From contig JASHQT010000175.1 of assembly GCA_030039005.1 (NCBI GenBank), positions 1 to 12,479 of the forward strand: 12,479 nt of DNA, read 5' to 3'. The notes under the pieces are model-generated. The model had not been told where the DNA came from, ran no database searches, and worked only from the letters and a program-made list of their open reading frames with translations. Shown here piece after piece: positions 1-7,665 of this stretch. The position numbers were made by a program, and so were the translations under genes. Position 1 is the stretch's first letter; each line of letters starts with the position of its first letter. This DNA is from Bryobacteraceae bacterium (GTDB lineage: Bacteria; Acidobacteriota; Terriglobia; Bryobacterales; Bryobacteraceae).

Positions 1-800
1 ACTCCCATTTGTACGGCGGGACGATGGCGGTTTCGATTCCTTACCTCATCGCCGGGTGGGAGTATGCCCAGAGCCCTAGAGTCCGCTGGTTTCTTTTGGG
101 CGGAACCGGCGCCGCTCTCTTGGGCGTGCTGATGTCTGCCACACGTTTGAATTTCGTCATTTGCGGCGGGTTGGCCGTGATGACCGTATTGTATGGCCGG
201 ATGGCGCCCAAGAGGCGTGCCATGTTTGTTCTACTCATCTTGGTGATGGTTGGCGTGGCCATGAGAAACACGCGGTTCCAGCGCTTCAAGCAGCTTTCGG
301 ACACCGATTATGTGGAAGACCGGATTGCCGGGAGCGTCAATCGCAGCTTTCTGGAAATCCTTTTGGAATATCCCATGGGAAACGGCCTGGGCGGCGGGGG
401 CACTAGCATCCCTTATTTTCTGGCGGGCCAAGTGCGGAATCCTATCGGCTTGGAAAATGAATACGCCCGCATTCTGTGTGAACAAGGCTTGATCGGCCTG
501 CTGCTGTGGGCGGGCTTCGTGCTTTGGTACCTAAGCCGTTTCTCGAGCGCGTTCGCCAAAGGGCCTTCGGCCACTTGCCGCCGGTTAGTTTGGTGCTACA
601 GCGTGGCCGGATTGGGCGTCGGCGCTATTGGTATGGGCATGCTTACCGCTGTGCCGCAGACCGCTCTGTTGCTCCTGGGAATCGGATGGACAGCGGCTGC
701 CCTGCGGAAGGAAGCTCCCGCCAAGCAGGTGGCTGGGGTCGCGCCCAGTGGGCTGCGGCCAAGGGGCTATTACCCGGTTCCCACGCTCGAATCACGCTAA
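1..800 (+). CDS. O-antigen ligase / Wzy polymerase-like membrane protein, 3' part (5' end outside window)
   Basis: The reading frame is open from the first base, and residues upstream of the first TTG (position 9) continue naturally, so this is the C-terminal part of a longer protein, about 265 residues seen. It is strongly hydrophobic: several membrane segments lie in the first 90 residues, then a soluble stretch, then a pattern around positions 449-510 (Glu-Asn-Glu-Tyr, Cys-Glu-Gln-Gly-Leu-Ile-Gly) followed by further membrane helices. That acidic/aromatic motif leading into a Gly-Leu-Ile-Gly helix is typical of the C-terminal half of Wzy_C/O-antigen ligase proteins, integral inner-membrane enzymes that polymerise lipid-linked repeat units or ligate glycan to an acceptor. 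A short polar tail ends the protein. Position at the head of a run containing a Wzx-like flippase fits a Wzx/Wzy pathway. Sequence alone cannot separate polymerase from ligase. Confidence 0.8.
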   Translation, partial: SHLYGGTMAVSIPYLIAGWEYAQSPRVRWFLLGGTGAALLGVLMSATRLNFVICGGLAVMTVLYGRMAPKRRAMFVLLILVMVGVAMRNTRFQRFKQLSDTDYVEDRIAGSVNRSFLEILLEYPMGNGLGGGGTSIPYFLAGQVRNPIGLENEYARILCEQGLIGLLLWAGFVLWYLSRFSSAFAKGPSATCRRLVWCYSVAGLGVGAIGMGMLTAVPQTALLLLGIGWTAAALRKEAPAKQVAGVAPSGLRPRGYYPVPTLESR

Positions 801-825
801 AGGCGAGTCCCTGAAGATCCGTTCC

Positions 826-2043
826 ATGCCGACTAGTCCCATGGCAGCCGAACAGCCCACGGCTCTTAAACTAGACTCTCTCGTCTGCTACGCGGCCAAT
901 ACAACCGCGGGGCGCGGCGGGCAAGGCGAATTCCTGCGGCAGATGATCTATGCACTCGATCAGCTTCCCCAGGGGCGTGTACTGAGCCGGGGCGCGAAAG
1001 CTGGCCGCGCCGAGTGCGTGGACGTCCCTTTGCGGGGATGGCGCGGGATGGGCTTCCGTTCCATCGCAGCCGTGCCCGTTCTTCGCCGCCGGAGCGATTG
1101 GTTGACCCTGTTGAGCGATGTGGATTTCGATTCGCAGGCCGGCGCGCACCAGGACGACGTAGGGCTGTTCGACGGCGTGATGGGCCAGTGCTGTTTGACC
1201 GTGCAACGGCTGAGCCGGAAAAACATCCCTGTGGTGCTGACCGCGTTGAACACGCATATCGATAGTGTGGCCGAAGTGCTGGCCGACGAACACCGCCGGC
1301 TGGGAATCCATTCTGCGGGTTTTATCCACCCCCGTATGCGGGAGCGGGTGCGTTCTGAAATCGAACGCGCCACCTGCATTCGCGCCGTTTCCGAACTGGC
1401 CAAGCGGTCTTTCGTCGAGCGCGGAGTTCCGCGCGACAAGATTCGCGTGGTGCTGCCGGCCGTTGATTTGGACCATTTCCGGCCTGTCGCCAAGAAGGAC
1501 GATGTCTTTCGCGTGCTGGCCGTGCTGACCATCGACCCGCGCAAGGGAGCCCACTATCTTTTAAAAGCCTTCGAAAGAGCCGCGATTCCCAATTCCGAAC
1601 TGGTCATTATCGGAGGCACCGGCGATCCCTGGTCGCGGCGCATGCTCGCCGGGTTCAGCTCGCGGCTAAGCAATCTTCGCATCCAGGCCGCCGACGTGGT
1701 GAAGGACCCCATTGAAGCCACCTACGGGCAGGCCAGCGTGTTCGTTCATCCGGCCCTGGAAGATGGCTTCGCGCTCGCTGTGAGTCAAGCGCTGGCATGC
1801 GGCAGACCAGTGATCACCACCGAGCAGACGGGCGCGGCTCAGTTGATCGCGGAGGGCCAAAACGGCTACGTCCTCGCGTGCCGCGACATCGATGGGCTGG
1901 TCGAGCGGCTGCGGCATTTGGCTGCCAACGAATCGCTGCTGGCGCGTTTAAGCGCCGCTGCGCCGGCCAGCGTCGCCCATCTCGGCTACCCGCAGACAGC
2001 TGAAAACGTGGCACGACTCTACTCGCAGGCGCTGGCCAACTGA
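826..2043 (+). CDS. GT4-type glycosyltransferase
   Basis: This is a GT-B fold transferase of about 405 residues that would add a sugar from an activated donor to the growing lipid-linked glycan on the cytoplasmic side of the inner membrane. The N-terminus has a Gly-Arg-Gly-Gly-Gln-Gly-Glu loop. The C-terminal half carries the donor-binding Rossmann domain, with a conserved Thr-Ile-Asp-Pro-Arg-Lys-Gly segment and the His-Pro-Ala-Leu-Glu-Asp-Gly-Phe motif around residue 313. The EX7E pair of the family appears here as Asp313 and Gln321; the Gln form is known in some GT4 members. The frame is open upstream to 628, but that would overlap the previous membrane protein by about 170 bases. ATG 826 is preferred, with a weak GAAG upstream; ATG 841 is an alternative without a ribosome site. 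Donor and acceptor cannot be told. Confidence 0.85.
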   Translation: MPTSPMAAEQPTALKLDSLVCYAANTTAGRGGQGEFLRQMIYALDQLPQGRVLSRGAKAGRAECVDVPLRGWRGMGFRSIAAVPVLRRRSDWLTLLSDVDFDSQAGAHQDDVGLFDGVMGQCCLTVQRLSRKNIPVVLTALNTHIDSVAEVLADEHRRLGIHSAGFIHPRMRERVRSEIERATCIRAVSELAKRSFVERGVPRDKIRVVLPAVDLDHFRPVAKKDDVFRVLAVLTIDPRKGAHYLLKAFERAAIPNSELVIIGGTGDPWSRRMLAGFSSRLSNLRIQAADVVKDPIEATYGQASVFVHPALEDGFALAVSQALACGRPVITTEQTGAAQLIAEGQNGYVLACRDIDGLVERLRHLAANESLLARLSAAAPASVAHLGYPQTAENVARLYSQALAN

Positions 2044-3053
2044 TGAAGCGCGGTGCTGTCTTTATTACGGGCGGTTCCGGCTTTATCGGCCGGCACGTAG
2101 TGCGAGCTCTCAAAAGGCAGAGCTATGAAGTTCGTATCCTGGCGCGACGGGTACCGGAAGTTGCGAATTCGTCCTCGGAAGTGGTTCCCTCGGAAGTTAT
2201 TTTGGGAGACCTCACCCAGCCGGGATCCTTCGCGCCAGCGCTCGAAGGTGTCTCCACTGTGATACACGCCGCTCTCACGGACGGACTCGCTCACGATCTG
2301 GAAGCCGCCTCGAAGCTCCACCAGTTGAGCGCCCAGGCCGGTGTCCGGCAATTCCTGCACCTCAGCACCATTTCGGTCTACGGCAATCCCGCTACCGGCG
2401 AGATCACCGAGGAGACACCGCCGCTTCCCACGCCCGATACCTATTCCAGCACGAAATTAGCAATCGAAGAAGCGCTCCGCACGGCTTCCGCATGCCCCGC
2501 AGTCGCCATCCTGCGATTGGGTTGCGTCTATGGCCCCGGCGGGGGCTGGTGGACGCGGGGCCTGCTGAACCTGATGGCGAGCGGCAAACTGATCCTGGTG
2601 AACGGCGGAACCGGTTGCGCCAACCTGATCCACGTGGAGGACGTGGCGGCGATGGTTTTGCTCTTGCTCGGGCGATCCAATTCGTCGTCATCCAGTTCCA
2701 GCGCGGAGATCTATAACGTGACGGACGGACAACCGATAGTCTGGAGTGCATATTTTTCGGAGCTGGAAAAGATCTTCGGGCAAACCGCCACTATATCCAT
2801 GAGCGTGGCTGAGGCTCGAGAATACAGCAGAAAATGGCTGTATCCCTCGCTCGCCCGCCGCGTGATCCGCAAGCTGAGGCTTGTACCGGTCATTCATCCC
2901 CTGGATGACGGGGCCATCGACGGGTTTGCCAGCGACGCCGTCTACAGCAGTGAGAAAGCCTCCCGAGTGCTGGGCTTCCGCCCGAAATACAACTTGGCGA
3001 GGGGTATCCAAAGCCTAGGGGCGGCGCAGGAGGGCAAAACACGTGCGAAGTAG
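2043..3053 (+). CDS. NAD-dependent epimerase/dehydratase (extended SDR)
   Basis: A 336-residue extended short-chain dehydrogenase, a family that epimerises, dehydrates or reduces nucleotide sugars in the cytoplasm. Visible marks are the nucleotide-binding Gly-Gly-Ser-Gly-Phe-Ile-Gly loop (residues 10-16), a Gly-Asp-Leu segment near 55-57, Ser-Thr near 108-109, and the catalytic Tyr134-x3-Lys138. A Cys-Val-Tyr-Gly-Pro-Gly strand and a His-Val-Glu-Asp-Val-Ala segment are typical of UDP-sugar epimerase relatives. The ATG overlaps the preceding stop by one base (TGATG), suggesting translational coupling. A run of seven serines (residues 214-220) just before the conserved Glu-Ile-Tyr-Asn-Val strand is unusual. 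It probably makes or modifies a sugar nucleotide for this glycan. With four heptose genes nearby it might act on a GDP-heptose, but that is inference, and hexose substrates are equally possible. Confidence 0.85.
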   Translation: MKRGAVFITGGSGFIGRHVVRALKRQSYEVRILARRVPEVANSSSEVVPSEVILGDLTQPGSFAPALEGVSTVIHAALTDGLAHDLEAASKLHQLSAQAGVRQFLHLSTISVYGNPATGEITEETPPLPTPDTYSSTKLAIEEALRTASACPAVAILRLGCVYGPGGGWWTRGLLNLMASGKLILVNGGTGCANLIHVEDVAAMVLLLLGRSNSSSSSSSAEIYNVTDGQPIVWSAYFSELEKIFGQTATISMSVAEAREYSRKWLYPSLARRVIRKLRLVPVIHPLDDGAIDGFASDAVYSSEKASRVLGFRPKYNLARGIQSLGAAQEGKTRAK

Positions 3054-3065
3054 AGAAGAGCCTCG

Positions 3066-3863
3066 ATGATGGCTCTGGAGATTGCACAAGGTAAGCTGCA
3101 GGCGGCCCGAATGCTGTGGTACATGGGCCGCCATCTGAACAACTGGGCTGACGTGTGGCGCTGCTACCGGCAAGCTATGCCCACGCCAGCCCTCGAATTT
3201 CGCAGGGGCTTCACCCTGTATGGCGGAAAGTGGGACGACCCGGTTTTAATGCTGAAAGAAGTCTACGGCGAGAGAATTTACCGGCATGGCTTGCGGTCGA
3301 ATCCGGCGGGCATGGTGGTAGATATCGGCGCCAACATAGGGGCCGTGAGCATGGATTTCGCCGACCGATGGGGGCTCCAGATCCATGCGTACGAACCCAA
3401 TCCGGAGACATTCCACTCTCTGGAACGCAACATTAACGATAATCGCCTGAGCGATCGCGTGGTTTTGTTCAATGAGGCGGTGGCTGGGTACGTGGGGAGC
3501 TTTAAGTTATGGACCGAGGTGGTAAGCGTCGGCGCCAGTGGATACTCTTCGGAGCCGCCCGGCAACGCCAGGCAGGTCTCGGTCCCGAGCGTGGACCTGG
3601 CGACGGTGTTTCGACGCGTGGAGGGACGGACAATTTTTTTGCTGAAAATCGATGCGGAAGGTGCGGAAGCCGATATTCTCGATAGCGCCCGCGGGCTTTC
3701 TTTCGCCAATGTGCGGCATGTCGCCGTCGAGTGTCACGAGGCGCTGCGGCCCGGAGCCCTGGCGTTGTGCTGCAAGGTTTTGGATGAGCAGGGCTTTCGC
3801 AGCGATACGCGGCCGGTTGCCGAACATGCGGGAATCCACATGCTGTACGGTTGGAAGAAATGA
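3066..3863 (+). CDS. FkbM family SAM-dependent methyltransferase
   Basis: A 265-residue class I methyltransferase. The SAM-binding motif Asp-Ile-Gly-Ala-Asn-Ile-Gly sits at residues 86-92, the acidic residue ending strand two is Glu110 in His-Ala-Tyr-Glu-Pro-Asn, and the FkbM hallmark Lys-Ile-Asp-Ala-Glu-Gly-Ala-Glu is at 194-201. A C-terminal Val-Glu-Cys-His-Glu strand follows. FkbM proteins O-methylate hydroxyls, and in polysaccharide clusters they are usually thought to methylate sugars of the glycan. The N-terminal 80 residues are basic and aromatic and probably form the family cap. It starts 12 bases after the SDR stop, with a purine-rich AGAGAAGAG (3052-3060) five bases before ATG 3066. 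A second ATG follows immediately at 3069 and could equally be used. The sugar methylated is unknown. Confidence 0.88.
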   Translation: MMALEIAQGKLQAARMLWYMGRHLNNWADVWRCYRQAMPTPALEFRRGFTLYGGKWDDPVLMLKEVYGERIYRHGLRSNPAGMVVDIGANIGAVSMDFADRWGLQIHAYEPNPETFHSLERNINDNRLSDRVVLFNEAVAGYVGSFKLWTEVVSVGASGYSSEPPGNARQVSVPSVDLATVFRRVEGRTIFLLKIDAEGAEADILDSARGLSFANVRHVAVECHEALRPGALALCCKVLDEQGFRSDTRPVAEHAGIHMLYGWKK

Positions 3864-3913
3864 CCCCACAGAGCTGCGAACCAAAAATGGAACCAGGAAG
3901 TAACGGCTGAGTA

Positions 3914-5455
3914 ATGTCGCGAACTAAATCCTTTTTGAGCGGTGCGCTCTTCAGCTACATCTATCAAGGCGCCGCAATGCTCGTCGGCCTGTGGCTAACG
4001 CCCTTCTTTTTGCGGACTCTCGGGACGAAAGACTTTGGCGTTTGGCTGGTCGGGTTGCAGGTCCTGAATTTTCTGCTCCTGATCGATTTTGGAATCATTG
4101 CCGTGGTGGCGCGTGACGTGGGCCATGCAACCGGTTTGGAGCAGGTGGATCCCGGGTCGGGCGAGTTGGCGACGTTTCTGGCGCGTACCGTCAAAGTGAT
4201 TCTGGCCCAAACTGTATTGGTGGGTCTGGCTGCTTTGGGCGTGTTCTTGTACCGGCCGGTGGCCACGGTTGGCTTGCGCGGCCCCATCGCATTGGTTTTA
4301 GTTGTCTTCACTGTCTCGTATCCGTTCCGCCTATTTCCGGTTGTGTTGCAAGGCTTGCAAGACTTGAAATTCCTGGGGAAGCTGCGGCTTTATTTGTGGG
4401 CCTTGTCGACCGCACTCACGGTCGTGTTATTAATATTGGGCGCACGCTTCTACGCGCTAGCTTGCGGCTGGTGCGTGCAGCAGCTCGGACACGATTTCGT
4501 CGCGTACCTGCGCCTGCGCCGCCTACGTCCGGACTTGCTGACGCGGGAGGCGTTCCAGCAGGCGGGCCCTCTCCGTCTGCGCTGGTTCGCGCGCGGATTC
4601 TGGGTCAGCGTTGGGCAAGCCGCTTATACCTTTCTGGCCGGAGCGGACGTCTTGATCGTCGCCCATGCGCTCGGTCCCGCCACTGTCGTCATCTATTCCT
4701 GCACCGCAAAACTGATCAACGTCCTGCAGAACCAACCCCAGTTGCTGGCGGCTGTTGCGCTGCCGGGCCTCAGCCACATGAAGACCAGCGAGCCTCGGGG
4801 ACGGATCCTCCGCGCAACGACGTCCTTGACCCAGGCCATCGTTTTGTTGGCTGGCGCGGTGTTTTGCACTCTTCTGGCGGTAAACCGGCAGTTCGTCACT
4901 TTGTGGGTGGGTGCCTCTTTTTTTGGAGGCATGCTGCTTACCGGGTTGATGCTCCTGAACTTCTTGGTGCGGCAAATCGACGCGACGCTCGCCATCGCTT
5001 TGTTTGCGTTGGGATACGAGAAGGCCTCCGCCATTCGTTGTTTGGCGGATGGGGTCGTCAGCGTGGCCGTAGCCAGCCTTCTCGTTGGCCGTTTCGGGAT
5101 GGCCGGAGTGGTGGCGGGCTTCCTGTCGGGCGCCTTATTCGTCGCCATCCCCACGGACCTCTTTCTCGTCATTCGGGAGTTCGACATATCCCTTCTCCAA
5201 GCCGTGCGCCCGTACACAGCCTACCTCTGGCGCGTGGCCCTGATCGCGTGCGGAGGGTTGGCGCTCACGGTGCCCCTGGGAGCACCCAGGATATTCAATT
5301 TGATGACAATAACTTTGTTGATGGGGCTGGCATACGCAGCGGTGGTGTTTCCTTACGTGTGGGGTACGCCGCTACGTGAGTACATTGAATCCGCGGCGAC
5401 ATCCGCCCGAGCCGGAGTCCGCAGCCGCGTCCTTAGCTGGTCCAACAACGCATGA
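3914..5455 (+). CDS. Wzx-like polysaccharide flippase (MOP superfamily)
   Basis: A 513-residue polytopic inner-membrane protein with about a dozen hydrophobic segments spread evenly along its length and short charged loops. The N-terminus (Gly-Ala-Leu-Phe-Ser-Tyr-Ile-Tyr-Gln-Gly, then Pro-Phe-Phe-Leu-Arg-Thr-Leu-Gly and Asp-Phe-Gly-Val-Trp) matches the Wzx/RfbX pattern of a first helix followed by a Leu-Gly-x-x-x-(Phe/Tyr)-Gly turn. Such proteins flip undecaprenyl-linked repeat units from the cytoplasmic to the periplasmic face for Wzy polymerisation. It begins 50 bases after the methyltransferase stop, the widest gap in the rightward run. AGGAAG (3895-3900) is rather far from the ATG, so initiation looks weak. 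Its stop overlaps the next start by four bases (ATGA), indicating coupling. A long frame-shifted open frame inside it (4396-5379) is a GC-rich shadow. Confidence 0.88.
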   Translation: MSRTKSFLSGALFSYIYQGAAMLVGLWLTPFFLRTLGTKDFGVWLVGLQVLNFLLLIDFGIIAVVARDVGHATGLEQVDPGSGELATFLARTVKVILAQTVLVGLAALGVFLYRPVATVGLRGPIALVLVVFTVSYPFRLFPVVLQGLQDLKFLGKLRLYLWALSTALTVVLLILGARFYALACGWCVQQLGHDFVAYLRLRRLRPDLLTREAFQQAGPLRLRWFARGFWVSVGQAAYTFLAGADVLIVAHALGPATVVIYSCTAKLINVLQNQPQLLAAVALPGLSHMKTSEPRGRILRATTSLTQAIVLLAGAVFCTLLAVNRQFVTLWVGASFFGGMLLTGLMLLNFLVRQIDATLAIALFALGYEKASAIRCLADGVVSVAVASLLVGRFGMAGVVAGFLSGALFVAIPTDLFLVIREFDISLLQAVRPYTAYLWRVALIACGGLALTVPLGAPRIFNLMTITLLMGLAYAAVVFPYVWGTPLREYIESAATSARAGVRSRVLSWSNNA

Positions 5456-6636
5456 TCCTCCCCAACGGCACAACCGGTTTGCAGGAAACCGAAGTTTCGA
5501 AAGAGTTGCGCGAGAAGCCTGGATATAACCGGACGTTTGTGAGCCTCAACAACTGGGAAAATAGGACGGCGAACTTCATCGGCGAATTGCAACGCCGCGG
5601 CTTTCAGGTGCTGTCCTATCGCATTACCAGTTTCCGAGCCATGCTGCTCGGTCTGTTCTCCTTCGCGCAAGCGGTTCTTAGGGCTGATTTTGTGATCTGT
5701 GGGACTGGGCATATTTGTCAGATTCCCTGGATGCTGGCTATCAGGCTGTTAGGACGGCCGTGCATTCTCGATTTTCCGATGGACCTGACGGAGTGGCCCT
5801 ATCCGAAGGGGTTTCTTGCCAGATGGTATGCCTGGACCATATTGCACTGCGCCAACTGCATTTTGATGATAAAAAGCCGAGCGTATATGGTTGACAAGTT
5901 CCGTCTGTCCGCCCGGCGAGTCAGGTTTATCGAGAGCTGCCCAGACCGGTCCCTGGTTGAATCGGCTCATCTTGCAAAGTCCCGATTCGAGCGGCGCCCG
6001 GACTCATTCTTGGTGTGTTGGTCCGGCGGGCATAATCACCACCGTCTGGAACGTTTTATGCCGACCTTTCAAAGGTTGATTGACCTGCTCCCGAATGTCG
6101 AACTTCTTCTCATCGCTGACCCCCTGAAGGAATCTGTGGTCGCAAGCCAGCGCTATGCGCAGTCAGCCGGGTTTGGCGATCGCGTCCACGTATTACCCGT
6201 GATCAAGCCGCCCGAAGACTTTTACGCAACCGTGGCGCAATGTGATCTTTGGGTCTCGACGATGGGCGACGACACGCTGCAGGGCAGACAGGAGCTTCGT
6301 ATGGAGCTGCTAGAGGTAGGCCTTCTTGCCAAGGCGGTGATCTCGGCGAAAACACCGGGAATGGTGGAGCATGGCTTGACGGACGGCAAGGAAATCTTGT
6401 ACATCGACCCATCCGATCCGGCGGGAAGCGCGCGGAAGATATTGGAACTGGTTTCGAGTCCACAGGCGCGGGAGCAGCTCGGGAGCCGCCTCCGGGCGCG
6501 GGTGATCCAGAAGTTCTCGCTCGAAGAAGCCGTGGACATTCTGCTCGATTCCGAAGTCCTCCAACGGAGCGGCATGCCAACTCTTAGAGCGCGCAGGCGG
6601 GCCACTGCTGGCAATACCGGGAAGGCGCGGCCCTAA
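5452..6636 (+). CDS. Glycosyltransferase, GT-B fold, GT4-like
   Basis: A 394-residue protein read as a divergent GT-B glycosyltransferase. The N-terminal half has alternating strands and helices, including Phe-Val-Ile-Cys-Gly-Thr-Gly near residues 80-86 and an Ile-Leu-Asp-Phe-Pro-Met-Asp segment at 105-111. The C-terminal half has a Leu-Leu-Ile-Ala-Asp strand near 219-223, a Cys-Asp-Leu-Trp-Val-Ser motif near 264-269, and a Gln-x7-Glu pair (280/288) where GT4 enzymes carry EX7E. It ends with the Ser-Leu-Glu-Glu-Ala helix usual at the GT4 C-terminus. The start ATG lies within the flippase stop (ATGA) with no clear ribosome site, so it likely depends on coupling. The first 25 residues are poorly conserved-looking, and a later TTG start is possible. 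It abuts hddA, so it is a reasonable candidate heptosyltransferase, but its donor is not visible from sequence. Confidence 0.72.
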   Translation: MILPNGTTGLQETEVSKELREKPGYNRTFVSLNNWENRTANFIGELQRRGFQVLSYRITSFRAMLLGLFSFAQAVLRADFVICGTGHICQIPWMLAIRLLGRPCILDFPMDLTEWPYPKGFLARWYAWTILHCANCILMIKSRAYMVDKFRLSARRVRFIESCPDRSLVESAHLAKSRFERRPDSFLVCWSGGHNHHRLERFMPTFQRLIDLLPNVELLLIADPLKESVVASQRYAQSAGFGDRVHVLPVIKPPEDFYATVAQCDLWVSTMGDDTLQGRQELRMELLEVGLLAKAVISAKTPGMVEHGLTDGKEILYIDPSDPAGSARKILELVSSPQAREQLGSRLRARVIQKFSLEEAVDILLDSEVLQRSGMPTLRARRRATAGNTGKARP

Positions 6637-7665
6637 ATGATCGTTCGCGCGCGCGCGCCCTTGCGCCTGGGCTTCGGTGGCGGCGGCTCGGATCTCTCCC
6701 CGTTTTGCGACCAGCACGGCGGTTACGTTCTGAACGCGACCATCAATATGTTCGTGTACGCGGTCCTCGAGTGCCACGAGCAAGGCCCGCTTCGTTTTGT
6801 CGCCGCCGACCGCCGGGAGTGCGTCGAGTTGGAACCCACCTGCGACCTGCCGCTAGAAGGACCGCTCTCTTTGCACAAGAGCGTCTATTGCCGCATCATG
6901 CGGGACTTCAACGGCGGCCACGCCCTGCCGGTCACACTGACTACTTATTCGGACGTGGCGGCGGGCTCCGGCCTCGGATCATCATCCACTCTGGTGGTCG
7001 CGATGGTGGAGGCTTTCAAGGAGCTTTTGGCGTTACCGTTAGGCGAGTACGACGTAGCGCAACTGGCTTACTCGATTGAGCGGCTCGATGCGAGAATGGT
7101 GGGCGGCCGGCAGGATCAATACGCGGCGACCTTTGGCGGCTTCAATTTTATGGAGTTCGGCATCGGCGATCGCGTGGTGGTAAACCCCTTGCGGATCAAC
7201 CGCAACACCGTGAATGAGCTGGAAGCGTCGCTGGTCATCTGCAATACCGGCATGCCGCGCGATTCCGACGCCATCATCCAGGCGCAAGCCACCAATGTAA
7301 AACACGGAGACCAGCAATCGCTGGAGGCGACCCAGCGGCTGAAGCAGGAGGCCGTCTCGATGAAGGAGGCCTTGCTCAAAGGCAACATTCGCCGTTTCGC
7401 CGAGGTGCTGGAGCAGGGCTGGCTGAGCAAGAAGAAAACCGCGGCCGGAGTCAGTAATGAAGACCTGGAGCGCATCTATCAGTCCGCCATGAATGGCGGA
7501 GCTTATTCGGGCAAGGTTTCCGGCGCCGGAGGCGGGGGATTCATGATGTTCGTCGTGGATCCGGCGCGCCGCCCCGACGTGTTCCGGGCGCTCGGATGTC
7601 AAAAGGTGCAACCGCAGACGGTTCACTTTACCGAACATGGCGCAATCGCTTGGAGGTTGAAGTGA
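6637..7665 (+). CDS. hddA: D-glycero-alpha-D-manno-heptose 7-phosphate kinase
   Basis: A 342-residue GHMP-superfamily kinase that would phosphorylate D-glycero-alpha-D-manno-heptose 7-phosphate at C1 using ATP, the second step towards GDP-heptose. Motif 1 is Gly-Phe-Gly-Gly-Gly-Gly-Ser-Asp-Leu (12-20), the ATP-binding loop Ala-Gly-Ser-Gly-Leu-Gly-Ser-Ser-Ser is at 109-117, a Gly-Gly-Arg-Gln-Asp-Gln segment at 156-161 supplies the likely catalytic Asp, and motif 3 Lys-Val-Ser-Gly-Ala-Gly-Gly-Gly-Gly lies in the C-terminal domain. Length and the very early Arg-Ala-Pro-Leu-Arg start match HddA. ATG abuts the preceding TAA without a gap, and GGGAAGG (6619-6625) is upstream. The next gene is gmhA and the other two pathway genes are in the window, which separates HddA from related fucose or galactose kinases. 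Confidence 0.93.
   Translation: MIVRARAPLRLGFGGGGSDLSPFCDQHGGYVLNATINMFVYAVLECHEQGPLRFVAADRRECVELEPTCDLPLEGPLSLHKSVYCRIMRDFNGGHALPVTLTTYSDVAAGSGLGSSSTLVVAMVEAFKELLALPLGEYDVAQLAYSIERLDARMVGGRQDQYAATFGGFNFMEFGIGDRVVVNPLRINRNTVNELEASLVICNTGMPRDSDAIIQAQATNVKHGDQQSLEATQRLKQEAVSMKEALLKGNIRRFAEVLEQGWLSKKKTAAGVSNEDLERIYQSAMNGGAYSGKVSGAGGGGFMMFVVDPARRPDVFRALGCQKVQPQTVHFTEHGAIAWRLK
7652..7656 (+). promoter_or_regulatory. Shine-Dalgarno GGAGG that fixes the gmhA start
   Basis: A perfect GGAGG core inside the end of hddA, five bases before GTG 7662. The same frame is open further upstream to 7596, but only this GTG has a ribosome site, and it gives the standard GmhA length, so the site decides the start. 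Confidence 0.75.

Noticed and set aside
871..1554. A 227-codon minus-strand open frame inside the first GT4 gene.
   Set aside because: It is a shadow of a well-supported gene with no motif, ribosome site or plausible context.
1759..1788. Asp/Gln in place of the Glu-x7-Glu pair in the first GT4 enzyme, as a possible inactivated enzyme.
   Set aside because: Gln at the second position is a recognised variant in active GT4 subgroups, and the rest of the donor site is intact.
3887..3910. A seven-codon ATG-to-TGA frame just before the flippase, as a leader peptide.
   Set aside because: It has no ribosome site and does not overlap the flippase start; it looks like a chance frame.
4396..5379. A 327-codon open frame on the plus strand in another frame of the flippase gene.
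   Set aside because: It overlaps the flippase completely, its product is rich in Arg, Pro and Gly with no family motif, and long shadow frames are expected in GC-rich DNA.
6646..6658. A 13-base alternating CG run at the hddA start, possible Z-DNA or slippage tract.
   Set aside because: It encodes the conserved Val-Arg-Ala-Arg-Ala-Pro start expected for this kinase family, so codon choice in GC-rich DNA explains it.
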